DNA of 64,000 nt from Crambe crambe (GCA_963924555.1 OZ004595.1:3906001-3970000); one strand, 5' to 3'; shown: positions 10,971 through 23,071, numbered from the stretch's first letter. Notes: generated by a model not told the origin, from the letters alone. Program-made: numbers and translations.

Positions 10971-12109
10971 GAAGGTTCTCTTATTCATTAACTTTATACA
11001 TACTTGTCTGTTTTTCCCCTTTACTTGTTAATCACTGTATATTTCCCAAAATGAATCTGATCTGGAAGAACAAATGCTGGTGGAGCTTGTATCTATACAG
11101 TTTACAATTGTCTCAATTTAAACACTAGAGAGTATCATCTAAAGGGCGAAATTGCTAATTGATGGCGTAACGAATTGAAGAGCTATCCATCACTATAAAG
11201 AAAGAGAGAACAAGCAGCTGAAATTCTTCGAGGGATGTATCCAACGATTGCAGCCGTCTTACAGCATAAGGATCGCTATCAGTGTTAGTCTCTCCCAAGA
11301 ATTGGAGTCCATACACTTTTATAGACGTGGTGGGCCCTAACACAACTGGAGAACTCATGCTAAATCGATGATAGCTATGGTTAGCTAGTGCACAGCTCGC
11401 ATGCACGACGCACGCGCATTATTTATTCTGTGCGATTTCAGATTCCGTCAAATTAAATACCGTCATTGGTATTTTTATGAGGAAATCATATAATATAATT
11501 CCCGTCAATATTTTCAGCTATACGGTATTCAGCATTGTTACAAAATCACTCGAACAAAAAGTATTCTCAGTAATCTCAACTAGACTGAAATGAGCTATAC
11601 GTGAAAGAAACAATTATTATGGTAGTACTAATAGCAAACAAATAGATTCTTCATGCTATTGCTTTATAGTTTAGTGGTTCAATAACTCAGCATCTCAAAC
11701 TCAAAAACAAAGTTCGATAGAAGAGTTCTGGAATACAGAAATAGAGGAGTTTTCAGTTTCAAGGAAAAAATGCTAAGGACATGAGTGAATTCAGTACTAG
11801 ATAATGAAACTACTACTTTTGCTTTTATAAATTTCATCCATTTAATATGATCAATAGGAAAAGCAGAACTTTCTGAGGGTGAACTGGAAGTATCAAGGAC
11901 AACAGCATTTCGAATCATCTATAAATTAGCATGTGCATTCACTGAGTGAGTAGCTTAGTTGACAAGAAGCATGCACTCATTTCATCAGTGCCTGCATGTA
12001 TATGTAAAATACTGCTTGGAAATCCCCTAACAATGCACATAAAAGCATGCATGAAGCAACTAGCTAATGGAAGCTATAAAATTAAGCTAAGCAACATGCC
12101 TAGAAGCAA

Positions 12110-13024
12110 ACAAGTAAGGGAAAAAACCTTTCCGTGAAATGAAAAAAAATGTATTGATCAAAAAAGTAAGAAGGGTAGGGATGAAGGATGGAAATGGGAT
12201 TGATCTTCATTCTGTAGATCCAGCCAACAATCCCTACATATACATCGGGTAGCTTCAGATAATAGTGCGTATATGTAGGGATTTCGAGCAATGGTCATTT
12301 TTTTCATTTCATGGAAATGTTTTTTCCCTTACTTGTTCCTGGTCTTTTTTCCTCTCTTTTATGGTTCATTCTTCAATGTGTATGCAGGGACAGATGAAAG
12401 AAGAATAGTTCTCCAATAGCATAGCAGCCCAATGATTATTTATCAGCGAGTCAAGGCTTGAAGTGTTAGTGTTGAGCTATACTTGGAGGTTGAATATGCT
12501 GAAATAGTCTACCAGTAGATGGATTGATGATCTAAAATCCCCGAGTTGATAGAGTAGTCTATGATCATTATTATCTAGATAGCTGAGTAATATTATTGGG
12601 TATCAAATACATGCGCATGCGTATTATCGAAAAAATGGCTTCCAATAATTAAGTTAGTCAAGTACTGTGCTCAGTAGTGTCTCTTTTACATCGACTCTTT
12701 TGAGAATTGACGAGTACAAAAGATCATAGCTGGTAGAATTTGGAGTGGATTTATCCAGAAATCATAGCTGTAACTTGAGTGGTTCGAGAGATATAGTTGT
12801 CGAAGAAGAAGAATAATAATAGAGAATCCCTGCTTGCTGTATTTCTGAAATAGTAAGCTCCCTGGTCCTGAAACTTGGTCTGCACATTGTAGTAGGCTGG
12901 ATAATCATTCACAGTAGCTTTTGTTAAGTCTACTAGAATTTCACTTTTGTATTAGCTTATATGCGGCATGCACCGCTGTCCACGTACGTCATCCCTACAT
13001 AGAGATAGCTACCACTCTCTCTGA
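12110..13024 (-). mobile_element. Repeat element, copy A: palindromic head plus ~690 bp body
   Basis: A palindromic segment (12110-12336; ACAAGTAAGGGAAAAAAC mirrored by TTTTTTCCCTTACTTGT) is followed by a body. The body begins TCCTGGTCTTTTTTCC, includes CAGGGACAGATGAAAGAAG, and ends CATCCCTACATAGAGA...CTCTCTGA. The same composite lies at 41812-42886 with high similarity throughout. Seen on the minus strand the element begins TCAGAGAG with a short hairpin, the same end found alone at 4965 and 46483. It has no coding capacity, so it is non-autonomous. Assignment to a superfamily is open; the hairpin end is Helitron/Helentron-like only in a loose sense. Confidence 0.75.
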
Positions 13025-13513
13025 AAATAGCTATATCTAGTAACACTCCAGTTAGCTATTATGCTGTTGCTCACACCACAGGTGGAGCTCACCTGTAGTT
13101 ACTGGTCGACAAACATACAATAGTGAGCACATGTGTGCATTATATGGAATATAACATATTTCAGATATAGTATGACAGGCTGGAAATTTTGCCTTCTTTC
13201 AGGAATAAAGCCTTTATCAAAAATTTAAACCACTGAAGAGTATTGTTTAGACAACATTAAGGCTGAAATTGAATAACTGCTACTGGCTGCGTAGACACCA
13301 AGTTAGTACTATAGCCCTTGTGCACCCATTGAGGGTTAAATATTAGTGCAGAAATTTTTGCAGTACTCTATTGTTAAGATTGTATGCAACTTTATTGTGC
13401 CTAACTTAGGTTCAATATTGTGCCTAACTCTGTACATTGATAGTCATAACATTACCCTACAAAATGATAACAGGATCAATTTGATATTTATTGCCACGTC
13501 TTAAAATCATTAC

Positions 13514-13611
13514 CTCAACATTTAAGTCATACATCTTTGCTGAACGCATGAATCTTTCATAGCCATCAGTTTCCCTGGTAGCTACAGTCACCACTTGAAG
13601 CCGAATATCAC
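13514..13611 (-). CDS. PLOD-like: PLOD-like N-terminal exon
   Basis: Minus-strand reading DIRLQVVTVATRETDG then YERFMRSAKMYDLNVE, bounded by an acceptor (TTTTACCTGAAG|GT) and a donor GAG|GTAATG. PLOD/lysyl hydroxylase proteins carry the equivalent TVATKET.GF.RF..SA block at the start of the secreted N-terminal glycosyltransferase domain, immediately before the V.G.G..W.GGD segment found in the exon at 4768-4904. Phase and content therefore place the two exons next to each other. The acceptor is the least certain boundary, because the frame stays open a few codons further upstream. The signal-peptide exon was not recognised at higher coordinates. Confidence 0.75.
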
Positions 13612-13999
13612 CTTCAGGTAAAAATATGTAGTGCATAATAACTAGATCTCTTATCACTCAAAAGCTTATTATCATCCTATGCATTTAGGATTTTGATGCA
13701 GATACCAAATCCTTATATATGATAATTATATACACAATTTTCAGCAACATTTCAAACATTTTTGTGGCATTGAAATAGCTTTGTATACATAAATATACAT
13801 GCTCCTAATACAAGTAGAACTCGATTCCATTTACTACATTAGTTAACATGCACAAGTTTGAGTGCCTGCTAGCTAAGCACTTAAGCCAACTAGCTAAATA
13901 AATTTCTTAGATTCTTTCCCTTTATGTAATTCAGGGGCACACAAATAGAAACTTCACAACATAAACATAACATGTTGGTGAGTCTTTGATGACAAATGA

Positions 14000-14165
14000 T
14001 CGCAAAGAATTCTTCTGAATAAAAGGGATGGCACCAAACATGGATATGTACTGCAGCACATTTATATCCACTGCCTGTGGCTAGGCGATGGACATGTAGG
14101 GATTGGTTTGATATGAGGCTGCAGCCATCTAGATTTTGGGGCCATCCCTGAAAAAAATAATTTCA
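14000..14165. mobile_element. Short relative of the fold-back MITE family
   Basis: CGCAAAGAATTCTTCTGAAT and AAAAGGGATGGC on the left are answered by GCCATCCCTGAAAAAAAT on the right. ATGGACATGTAGGGATTGG and ACATGGATATGTACTGC lie between. The terminal wording is that of the AAATTTCTTC...GGGATGGC family. There is no coding capacity. Confidence 0.5.
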
Positions 14166-16046
14166 TGTGATCACTTGTGTCTATCTTTTTCCATGATTAT
14201 TTTCCAAGAGTGGTTAGGCCAATACAGGCTTGTTTTACTTATTGCTAGGTTCCAAGTAGCTGGTGCTAACTTTTTACATGCTTAAGCTGAACTACAGATC
14301 GACACTAATGTACCCAGGCCAGCCCACTTTGAAAGTGGATTGTATCGCAGTTATTTTGACTGTGTGGCAGCCACCTGACTTTATTACAAACTAACAGTTT
14401 TGAGTCGACTTTAAACTCCAAGGCTTAGGATTCTGCTGCTACTGCAGTCAAATAACACAATACAGAAAATTCAAACAGTCCATAAATCTACATACTATAA
14501 GTTTCAGCTGCTTTGCCTCAGAGACTATAATGCAATAAATTGGTGACCTTTTACCTCCAAAATGGCAAAAAAAAAAAAAGAGTAGCTGTACTATGGTAAC
14601 TTTTTGTGTAGAACTTTAGATCAGTCTCTATATAGCAGTTTAACAGATAGCCAAGATAGAAGTGTGAAAACTTTAGCCAGTGAGTCAGTACAGCGATCTT
14701 ATATTATTATTATCTATATATTAATACGCTTGTACGTATGTCCATCACGGTTCAAAGGTCAATTGGTAACACGCATACGTGTCACTCGTGGCAACATGCA
14801 AATTCAAAGTAAGGAAGGGTAGATCGAGCCGCAGAGCAGCTCAATACGCCCAAGCACTCGAGTTTCTAGCTGTGGATTTGGCTCTACAATGAATCTTAAG
14901 TGTCCAACGTTACGAAGAGGTGAGGGGAGAAAGAAAGAAAAAGAGAAATACGGTTCAATAGCTACTGCGACTGCAGCAAGCCTAGCCAGGCTGGCGAAGA
15001 TATAAACAAGCAAGGGGCTGGAGACTGCAGTAAGTCTAGGCCAGCAGAGAATGCATGGCTGCAGCAAGCCTAGATAGCATGGAAAACTGTATAGTAAAAG
15101 CCTCACTGAAGGAAGAAGAGCACAGCATAGGCTTAGCTAGAAGAAACCAGCCCCAATAGCATGGAATTTCATATGCGAAATAAGATTGCCACAGATTTTC
15201 TGTGGGTGCAGGCTAGTTATTATTATTATTATTATTATTAGGCCACATCAACTAAAATTGATTAGCTGTTTACCATCACAGATTTATGAGGGAGGGAGGG
15301 AGGTCATATTCTATTCATTTACTGGGCAAAATGCTCGGGCCTTTACCAATTTCTTTATAATAAATTCTGAAATGCCTCATCAAAATTCAATATTTTGTTG
15401 ACAAAGGAAAAGTTTGCTTATATTCATTATAAAGAAATAGGACAAAAGTTTAGAACATTCTGAGAGAAACTAGCGCTTTTCTGATTCTTTGTTCATGCTC
15501 ATCCTACAGCTAAATACTTGCAGACTGTCTCCACATTCGAATGCAGGCTAGTTAGGTATACCATTCACCTTTTACTAGAGAAAACGAGCATACTGTTAAT
15601 ATCAGGAGTAGCTGGACTGGTACCATGTTCCTAACGAGCCTCTTTGTGGGACTTCTTCAGTTCTTACATACGGTCCAATAATGCAAAACCTTTTGCCTTT
15701 GTTAACTACTCGCGCGGTCCACGTGTGCGCGATTTTTTTATTTGCCTGGTTTGGTATGGCAAAGCATAGATACTATTATAGTATCTATGGGCAAAGCTAA
15801 GCCTCTTAGGCGAGATTCATAGCACGTTGTTATGAGGATTGGTGCGTGTAAGTGGAGAATTCGGCTGTTTGCAAACTGTTGGGCCTCTTGTGCTGTTATT
15901 TGATGCAGCCAGCCAAGTGTGATGAAAATAGGGCAGGTGAAGCATGATTAACCATGGTGTGCACCGGTGATAGATGGTTTGGTATCCTACACAAACTTCA
16001 AATTTGAGGTAGGTAGGAAAAAATTTCATAATATCGGTGTCATAGG
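14166..16046. other. Non-coding stretch with microsatellite
   Basis: Contains an ATT trinucleotide run (15217-15240) and an A-rich run near 14565. Frames here use non-ATG starts or have low-complexity content, and no domain was recognised. Confidence 0.4.
15217..15240. repeat. ATT microsatellite
   Basis: Eight consecutive TTA/ATT trinucleotides. Confidence 0.9.
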
Positions 16047-16649
16047 TAGACTTTCCTGATGGGTGGGGCTTTACGGAGCCTACTAACTGTGCATGTGGCC
16101 AGGTTTCAGTGGACATGTACGTACACTCATACTCACATGCACTTGTCACATGCGCAAAAGAATTTATTTTAGAGTTCTTTTCCTTTTTTAGGGAGGAGGT
16201 TTAAGGATTTGATTGTCATCTGTGCAAGATTTCAGCCATCAGCTAATGGAGCTAATTGATAGCTTCTCCGATAGCATTAGAGTCATCCATCTTCGAACGT
16301 GCGATCGTTTATAGCTGATATTCATGACAATCACATGACATTCACGCTTTTTTGAATCTGCGATCTGATTGGTGCTGCCACAAATTCCTGCAGTGTCCAC
16401 TGTCCACTGCATGCACTGAAACCTGGCCACAGTTACAGTGGATTGCAGGTTGCTTGACACTTGTACTTCAGCCACCGAGGTCACATGGACCAATCAAATT
16501 TGCAGGCAATGATGTCAGCATGAATCTGATTGGTCCATGTGACCTTGCTGGCTGCAGTAATAGTACAGTGTCAAGCAACCTGCAATCCACTGTACCAGAC
16601 TTTCCCTCTCCGTGAAGCCCCGCCTATCAGGAAAGTCTGTGCGAGACTA
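16047..16649. mobile_element. Non-autonomous TIR element with 9 bp flanking repeats (Mutator-like)
   Basis: Left end TAGACTTTCCTGATGGGTGG with GGGCTTTACGGAG is mirrored by CTCCGTGAAGCCCCGCC and TATCAGGAAAGTCT on the right. A second inverted pair lies inside: GTGGATTGCAGGTTGCTTGA near 16438 and TCAAGCAACCTGCAATCCAC near 16573, with GGTCACATGGACCAATCA also mirrored. TGTCATAGG occurs immediately outside on both sides (16038-16046 and 16650-16658), a 9 bp duplication as made by Mutator-like transposases. The right TIR is set ~11 bp in from that repeat, so the exact terminus is uncertain. No transposase is encoded. Confidence 0.7.
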
Positions 16650-16654
16650 TGTCA

Positions 16655-17985
16655 TAGGGTCGAATGTCCCCCTCTTAGAATGACGGGAGGGGGGGGAAGT
16701 GACCTTGGGTCACTCTAACCTAGGGTATATTGACCCCTCTAGGATGTAGTGACCCCTGGATCACTTTGCCCTTGGGTATAATGACCGCAAGAACAATAAT
16801 AGCTAAGTAATTGAGCATATGCATTAGATAACAGTCGGCAAGTAGCAGTGAAATTGCTGACATCACACTACAATGACAGCATTCACTGGACTGGACTGAC
16901 CTTTGAACTTTTTTGCACATGTCAGGAACACAAAATTCAATATAAAAATAACACAATGCAACCTGCACTACACACATCCACATAATACTTGCAAGCATTT
17001 AAGAATGAAAGGATGTCAGCATTAACAGAAATGTGTCATAGCAGTTACAAGTTGAAAAGTCCATAAATCTTTGTGCTCTTTAGCTAAGTAAATTACAAGA
17101 TCCCATGGGGTTATGATTTATGAAGCCAAATGTACAGTGATACTAAATGCTCTGGGGTGCCTCTGATCCATGGGGTGTGAACTATTTCAATTCTTGGTGC
17201 TTAATGCACAAGTCATTAGGAGGTCCTGGTGACTTAGTTATTGCACAAACTGAAATATTTCCCCTTATAAAACACAATACATATGGATTAGTAGGACCTG
17301 GCGATGAAAACATGCTTGGATACTGCATCCAGAGGGTGATGTTGGGTTAGATTTTTCATTGGAGGAAAATCGATCGTGCATGGGTGTGGTGGCTCTGCAC
17401 TGCTGCCATATAATATTTCTCTGATTTTCAACATTCATAGCTAGGCACTTGGAGTCTGTGGAGCTTCTATTGGCTCTATATCTACTCCAGTCTGTGGAGC
17501 TTCTATTGGCTATTATTCACCTTCACTCTCCAAGCTTGATTCTGATTCACAATCAATCTCACAATTGGATCATCACCACTTGATCCTGGCTAAATACTAA
17601 AGCATAGTGTATGAGATATATTGTTTGACTACCCTTTGGCATTCTAGCTATTAGCAAGAAATGAAAAACAAAACAAAACCAAAAAATAATGACGTGTCTT
17701 TGAGTAAACTGAGCATGTTCCAAGGTCAGTCCAGTAGTCCAGTCCAGGAAACTGTTGATAATATATTAGCCAGAGGCTGCTAAATAAACATATTGTTCTA
17801 TAATCACAAAGTGCCGAATACTTATTAGAGCATGCGCAACTCACACGTACACTTTACTATGTGGGTGGTCACTTGACCCTGAGGGGGGTCATTTAACCCT
17901 AGATTGGAGTGACCCCCGGGTCACTACACCCTAGGGTAGAATGACCGGGGGTCACTATACCCTGGGGTCACTATACCCTCCAACA
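16655..17985. mobile_element. Element bounded by GGGTCACT / ACCCTAGGGT repeat blocks
   Basis: Both ends are ~100 bp blocks of a short alternating motif. On the left: AGTGACCTTGGGTCACTC, CTAGGGTATATTGACCCC and AGTGACCCCTGGATCACT (16699-16785). On the right: AGTGACCCCCGGGTCACTAC and CCCTAGGGTAGAATGACC (17905-17985). The motif is itself near-palindromic, with a ~22 bp spacing. The 1.1 kb interior carries no recognisable protein, although SNPs of a GGGGTG/GGTGAC theme recur. It could be a TIR element with repetitive subterminal transposase-binding sites. Confidence 0.5.
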
Positions 17986-18359
17986 CCGGTACTTGGAATG
18001 AGAAAAAACACGTTTAGCAACCCTTTTTTACTGCTTTCCATGAAAGTATAATCCTTACAACATGAGGTAACGCTATATCAATCTTCATCACTGTCACAGA
18101 AAAAACACAGAATCTTGACGAATAGTAGGTGAGCTACGTAGCTTGGAACCTGGTACACCACTTTTTGTACTGGACAATCTAGCTATGATTTTATTATTGG
18201 TGAAAAAATGGGGACTGATTTAGCTATTAGTGATGGCCTTAATTAATGGTATATAGTTTTTTGTGCTAGGAACCGACATTAATGGGGGCATGGCTCAGTT
18301 AACTACCGTGCACTTTATATTTGCTACGATTGAGTTGCAGGATACTACTTCATAATACC

Positions 18360-18840
18360 TGCAACAATGCAAAGGAACCATACTCTGTATGAGGGTACAT
18401 TTAATAAGTAGAGTAGCACATATCTGGCTAATCATGTGGCTCTCAGACATTGGATCTACATCAACGCTTTGGAACCAGCTAAGGAATGACCATGTTCAAT
18501 TTTCCTCCTGTACAGGGTGTATTACAACATTATCGTTTCACAGACCTCCTGTGACATGGCTCTCGGGCCATTGGATATGCAAAAATCAACAACTAAGGGA
18601 CCATGCACCTCTATGAGGGTGCATTACTCCATATGTAACATCTGCCCACACTAAATAGAATAACACACTCTACTCTTCTGTGGCTCTAGGTCATTTAGAT
18701 CTATAGCAATGCTAAGGAACCAGCTAAGGGACCATGCTCAATTTTCCTCTTATACAAGGGTGTATTACTCTATATTCAACATGTGATCACATTAAATAGA
18801 GTAACACACTCTATTGTGATTTCACAGACCTAATCACAAC
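18360..18840. repeat. Degenerate ~150 bp tandem repeat
   Basis: Three diverged copies share AAGGAACCAGCTAAGG, ACCATGCTCAATTTTCCTC, GGGTGTATTAC and ACATGGCTCTCGGGCCATTG-type blocks in the same order. No coding signal. Confidence 0.5.
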
Positions 18841-18889
18841 TCTCCTGTGGATCTCAAATGTACTGCTTAATTATTATTGTGCCATAGCT

Positions 18890-20935
18890 TGTCAGCCATT
18901 CTGGAACTGTGCAGTTATTATAGACTATTTATACACATGAGCTATATTATAGCTACAGCTAGTATGCCATGCACATTGTAGACTTTAGAGAGCCATTCTG
19001 GCACACTCACACAGATCTTCTTGTAGACTATATAGCTCAGAGCCAGTCTGGCACGATGATGCAGCTATTGTTGTAGATTTTTAGCTAGCCATTCCAGCAT
19101 GCATTTATTACTAGCTATAAACTTTAACTACAGTTAAGTGAGCCATTCTGGCATGCCTTTAGCTATTATAGTAAACCATTCTGGCATGCAGCTATTATTA
19201 AACTCTATATAATATAGTGAGCCATTCTACATGTAGATTACAGATTCTTATAGTGAGCCAATCTAGCACACCGTAGCTATAAACTCTTTATAATATAGTG
19301 AGCTGAGCCATGCAGTTGTTATTATAGACTCTATTATAGCGAGCTATTCAGGCACGTGGTTATATTAATATAGCGAGCCATTCTGGCACGCAGTTATTAT
19401 AGACTCTATAATAGCGAGCCATTCTGGCACGCAGTTATTATTATAGACTCTATATAGTGAGCCATTCTGGCATGCAGTTATTATCATGGACTCCATAAAG
19501 TGAGCCATTCTGGCATGCAGTTATTATCATGGACTCTATATAGCGAGCCATTCTGGCACGCAGTTATTACCATGGACTCTATATAGCAAGCCATTCTGGC
19601 ATGCAGTTATCATGGACTCTATATAGCGAGCCATTCAATTTCTGGCACGCAGTTATTATCATAGACTCCATAAAGCGAGCCATTTTGGCACGCAGTTATT
19701 ATTATAGACTCTAGCCATTCTTGCATGCAGTTATTATCATGGACTCTATATAGCGAGCCATTCTGGCACACAGTTATTATTATAGACTCTAGCCATTCTT
19801 GCATGCAGTTATTATCATGGACTCTATATAGCGAGCCATTCTGGCACACAGTTAATATCATGGACTCTATATAGCGAGCCATTCTGGCACGCAGTTATTA
19901 TCATGGACTCTATATAGCGAGCCATTCTGGCACGCAGTTATTATCATGGACTCTATATAGCGAGCCATTCTGGCATGCAGTTATTATCATGGACTCTATA
20001 TAGCGAGCCATTCTGGCACGCAGTTATTACCATGGACTCTATATAGCAAGCCATTCTGGCATGCAGTTATCATGGACTCTATATAGCGAGCCATTCAATT
20101 TCTGGCACGCAGTTATTATCATAGACTCCATAAAGCGAGCCATTTTGGCACGCAGTTATTATTATAGACTCTAGCCATTCTTGCATGCAGTTATTATCAT
20201 GGACTCTATATAGCGAGCCATTCTGGCACACAGTTATTATTATAGACTCTAGCCATTCTTGCATGCAGTTATTATCATGGACTCTATATAGCGAGCCATT
20301 CTGGCACACAGTTAATATCATGGACTCTATATAGCGAGCCATTCTGGCACGCAGTTATTATCATGGACTCTATATAGCGAGCCATTCTGGCACGCAGTTA
20401 TTATCATGGACTCTATATAGCGAGCCATTCTGGCACGCAGTTATTATCATGGACTCTATATAGCGAGCCATTCTGGCATGCAGTTATTATCTTGGACTCC
20501 ATAAAGCGAGCCATTTTGGCACGCAGTTATTATTATAGACTCTATATAGCGAGCCATTCTGGCATGCAGTTATTATCATGGACTCTATATAGCGAGCCAT
20601 TTTGGCATGCAGTTATCATGGACTCCATAAAGTGAGCCATCCTGGCATGCAGTTATACGTATGTAGACTCTATATAGCGAGCCATTCTGGCATGCAGTTA
20701 TATGTTGACTCTATATAGTGAGCCATTCCGGCATGCAGTTATTATTATAGACTCTATATAGTGAGCCATCCTGGCATGCAGTTATTATCATGGACTCTAT
20801 AACAGCGAGCCATTCTGGCATGCAGTTATTATTATAAACTCTATATAGCGAGCCATTCTTGCATGCAGTTATTATTACAGACTCTATGATAGTGAGCCAT
20901 TCTGGCATGCATTTATTAATATATAGAGGCATGCA
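18890..20935 (-). repeat. 43 bp minisatellite array 1
   Basis: Tandem 43 bp unit: GAGCCATTCTGGCAYGCAG, then TTATTATCATGGACTCTATA, then TAGC. It is very regular from about 19350 to 20900 and decays toward both ends. Orientation is opposite to the arrays at 31.7, 50.7 and 52.9 kb. Because 43 is not a multiple of three, the open frames across it (87 and 73 residues) cycle through all frames of the unit; they are repeat by-products and not genes. Confidence 0.95.
19513..20432 (-). repeat. 460 bp higher-order duplication within array 1
   Basis: A block of about 10.7 units is repeated at a 460 bp offset with almost no differences. It includes diagnostic variants such as the CCATTCAATTTCTGGC unit (19631 and 20091) and the shortened TATAGACTCTAGCCATTCTTG units. 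This marks a recent segmental amplification. Confidence 0.9.
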
Positions 20936-21404
20936 AATATAAAATACAAATCTAGTTTACTTTACAAAACACTCACAAGTTTGGGTGTACACTCTAAAGT
21001 GAATTGCGCACTATTTTCTATGCTAAGTTCAAATTTTCATTGCTACTCATTTGACTGAAGCTCCCTCAAATTCTGCAATGATATAACTGTCCACATACAT
21101 ACATACATCAAGCCCAATCACTTTTCTCTGGCCTGCTGTGTGCAGATTAGTTATTTCAACTATCTCGCATGTTTAATTTTTATTATGCATCATGCTTTAG
21201 GTTATATAAGTGGGACCAATGCTATGCTAGCTATTTGAAGAATGGAGCAAGCAGAGATTCCACAACTTAACATTTTCACCACAATTAGTTCTTAAAATTT
21301 TATAGCTAAGATTTCATCAATTGAAATACTAATGCCAAAAAAGTAATGACAATGATGATATGCATGGAGAAAATATTGCAAATAAAGACCTTTAAATCCT
21401 GAGA

Positions 21405-21610
21405 GAGAGAGAGCCATTCTGGCATGCAATTATTATTGAGAGCCATTCTGACACGCAGTTATTATTGAGAGCCATTCTGGGAAGCTGTATAGAGAGCCAT
21501 TCTGACATGCAGTTATTATTGAGAGCCATTCTGACATGCATGCAGTTATTATCGAGAACATTCTTATATTAAGGGCCATAATATTATTATTATTCTGGCA
21601 TGCATATTTT
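21405..21610 (-). repeat. Small satellite-related array
   Basis: Five or six shortened units GAGAGCCATTCTGRCAYGCA with GTTATTATT, about 33-40 bp each, related to the 43 bp unit but lacking its GGACTCTATATAGC half. Confidence 0.75.
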
Positions 21611-22019
21611 TATAACTAAGTGATCAGTGTGGTAAATATTGCAGTAAGATGTGCACATGCACATGCATTCAAGCACAAAATTTATTACAACCTGTGGTTT
21701 ATGTACATAAGTAGATGAGAGCAAATTATTAACAAGCTAATTATCAAAGTACAGTAACACATTATTTACACATGTATAGTCTTGAGCACATGTACATGAA
21801 CAAAATGGCTACTTTAGACATGGAAGTTCCAGAAGATTCCAGAGGTAACTCAGCTAGCTAGCTAGTAGTGATATTACCATCACTTAAACTATTCTTAGCT
21901 ATCAATTAAGACTAAGCATTAGATTCACCCATAATTATTATGATTAGCCAAAATATACAAACACAGTAAATATTGTTCGTTCACTCTTAATCAAATAGAA
22001 GAAAATTAAGAAATTTATG

Positions 22020-22400
22020 ATGCGATTATCCATTCATTGAAACATCCGAATGAGTCGTCAAGCATTGCCTTCAATCGGAAAAAAATGTTCAAAGGTGGAT
22101 GCTCTTCCTTCCCTTATTTTGTCCTAGGACAAAATCAAAATAATGATGTGTGTACTATATTCAAGCAAAGAAAGTGTACAAAAAATTGCTGTTCTGATGA
22201 GACAAGAAAAATTATTCAACAATTGCATTGTGAGAATGATGGAGCATGTAAGCCAGGTGGCATTAACAGCCTTATTTATAACAGGATATTATTACAAGGG
22301 AATCAAATCATTAGTAGCTGATGTCCTTTCTAATTGCAAGGGAACCTGTAAAATGATGAAGGTCCTCAAAACAGTTCCTAAGCCGCCCAAACCCATCTGA
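22020..22400 (+). pseudogene. Integrase zinc-binding (H2C2-like) region, copy 1
   Basis: Begins with AIIHSLKHPNESSSIAF and NRKKMFKGGCSSFPYFVLGQ, which match the copy 2 residues YPNHESSIAF and LFKGGCSSFPFYTIGQ. It then reads HCENDGACKPGGINSL in one frame and YYYKGIKSLVADVLSNCKGT with CKMMKVLKTVPKPPKP in the next frame. H....GG.n.L, YYYKGI and C...C agree with the N-terminal zinc-binding segment of KRBA2/Ginger-type integrases. A frameshift near 22280 separates the halves. Confidence 0.6.
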
Positions 22401-22404
22401 ACAT

Positions 22405-22905
22405 CTTAGGAAATTCAATGTGACCTTATGTATATCACCATACCCCATTCGCAAAAGCATGAATTCCAATACATTCTTTCAGTTAAAGATTGTTTTAGTA
22501 AATGTTGCTGGTTAATTCCATTGAAGTCCAAAGAAGGATTGCCCATTATTACCCATTTAAAAGTATATTTCATGAGTTTGGAGCTCCAAAGTATTTGCAC
22601 ATGGATAACGGGAAAGAGTTTGTCGTGACTGAAATGTGTGCTCAAAAAAATATTATTTTAATCACAAGGGCAGATAGAAAATCTTAACCGAAGAGTTAAG
22701 TCAACTCTAGCACACTACCTATTGAATCACAGTGAATCAGATCAATGTGACATTTGGCCTTTCATTTTGAAAACAGTTTGCAGCCATGTAAATATTACTT
22801 GGCACCACACCATCCAAAATACCCCCTTCAATGTGTTCATGAACAAATTTGAATTTGCTAGCCACCTTGCCAAGTCTATGCTTGACCAACCTTCATATAT
22901 CCAAG
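22405..22905 (+). pseudogene. DDE integrase core, copy 1
   Basis: EIQCDLMYITIPHSQ with FQYILSVKDCFSKCCWLIPL is the start of the rve-type catalytic core, placing the first catalytic Asp codon at 22422-22424. After a frameshift near 22560, FHEFGAPKYLHMDNGKEFV gives the second Asp (22604-22606). After another, QIENLNRRVKSTLAHYLLN gives the catalytic Glu (22676-22678), followed by DIWPFILKTV and WHHTIQNTPFNVF. The segment that should hold PYHPQSQ before the Glu is missing. The best match is to KRBA2-like/Ginger integrases of cut-and-paste DNA elements; a retroviral-type origin of the fold is general knowledge. Confidence 0.7.
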
Positions 22906-23071
22906 CAGGTACTATGTAATAATTATATATATTTACTAGTTTGTATCATAATAGTCGACTTAGTACTAAAATCAGAGACAGGGAAAAGTAATGCTAGTGT
23001 GGAGAGAGTAAACAAAAAGGTATACAGTTATTAGGCTCAAGCTTACTATTAAGATAATAGCTGCTTAACAT

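Noticed and set aside
11155-11406. 83-residue minus-strand frame (SSPVVLGPTTSIKVYGLQFL)
   Set aside because: Looks somewhat protein-like but shows no recognisable motif, splice pairing or repeat relationship. It lies in the PLOD-like intron.
14804-15106. 100-residue minus-strand frame with a hydrophobic start as the PLOD signal-peptide exon
   Set aside because: It needs a non-ATG start, shows no splice donor in phase, and continues into basic low-complexity sequence.
19619-20342. Two identical 87-residue open frames on the minus strand
   Set aside because: They lie entirely inside the 43 bp minisatellite and its 460 bp duplication. The apparent peptide repeats follow from the DNA repeat.
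18890-20935. Regular spaced repeats as a CRISPR array
   Set aside because: Units are contiguous with no unique spacers. The genome is eukaryotic, with spliced genes and transposons.
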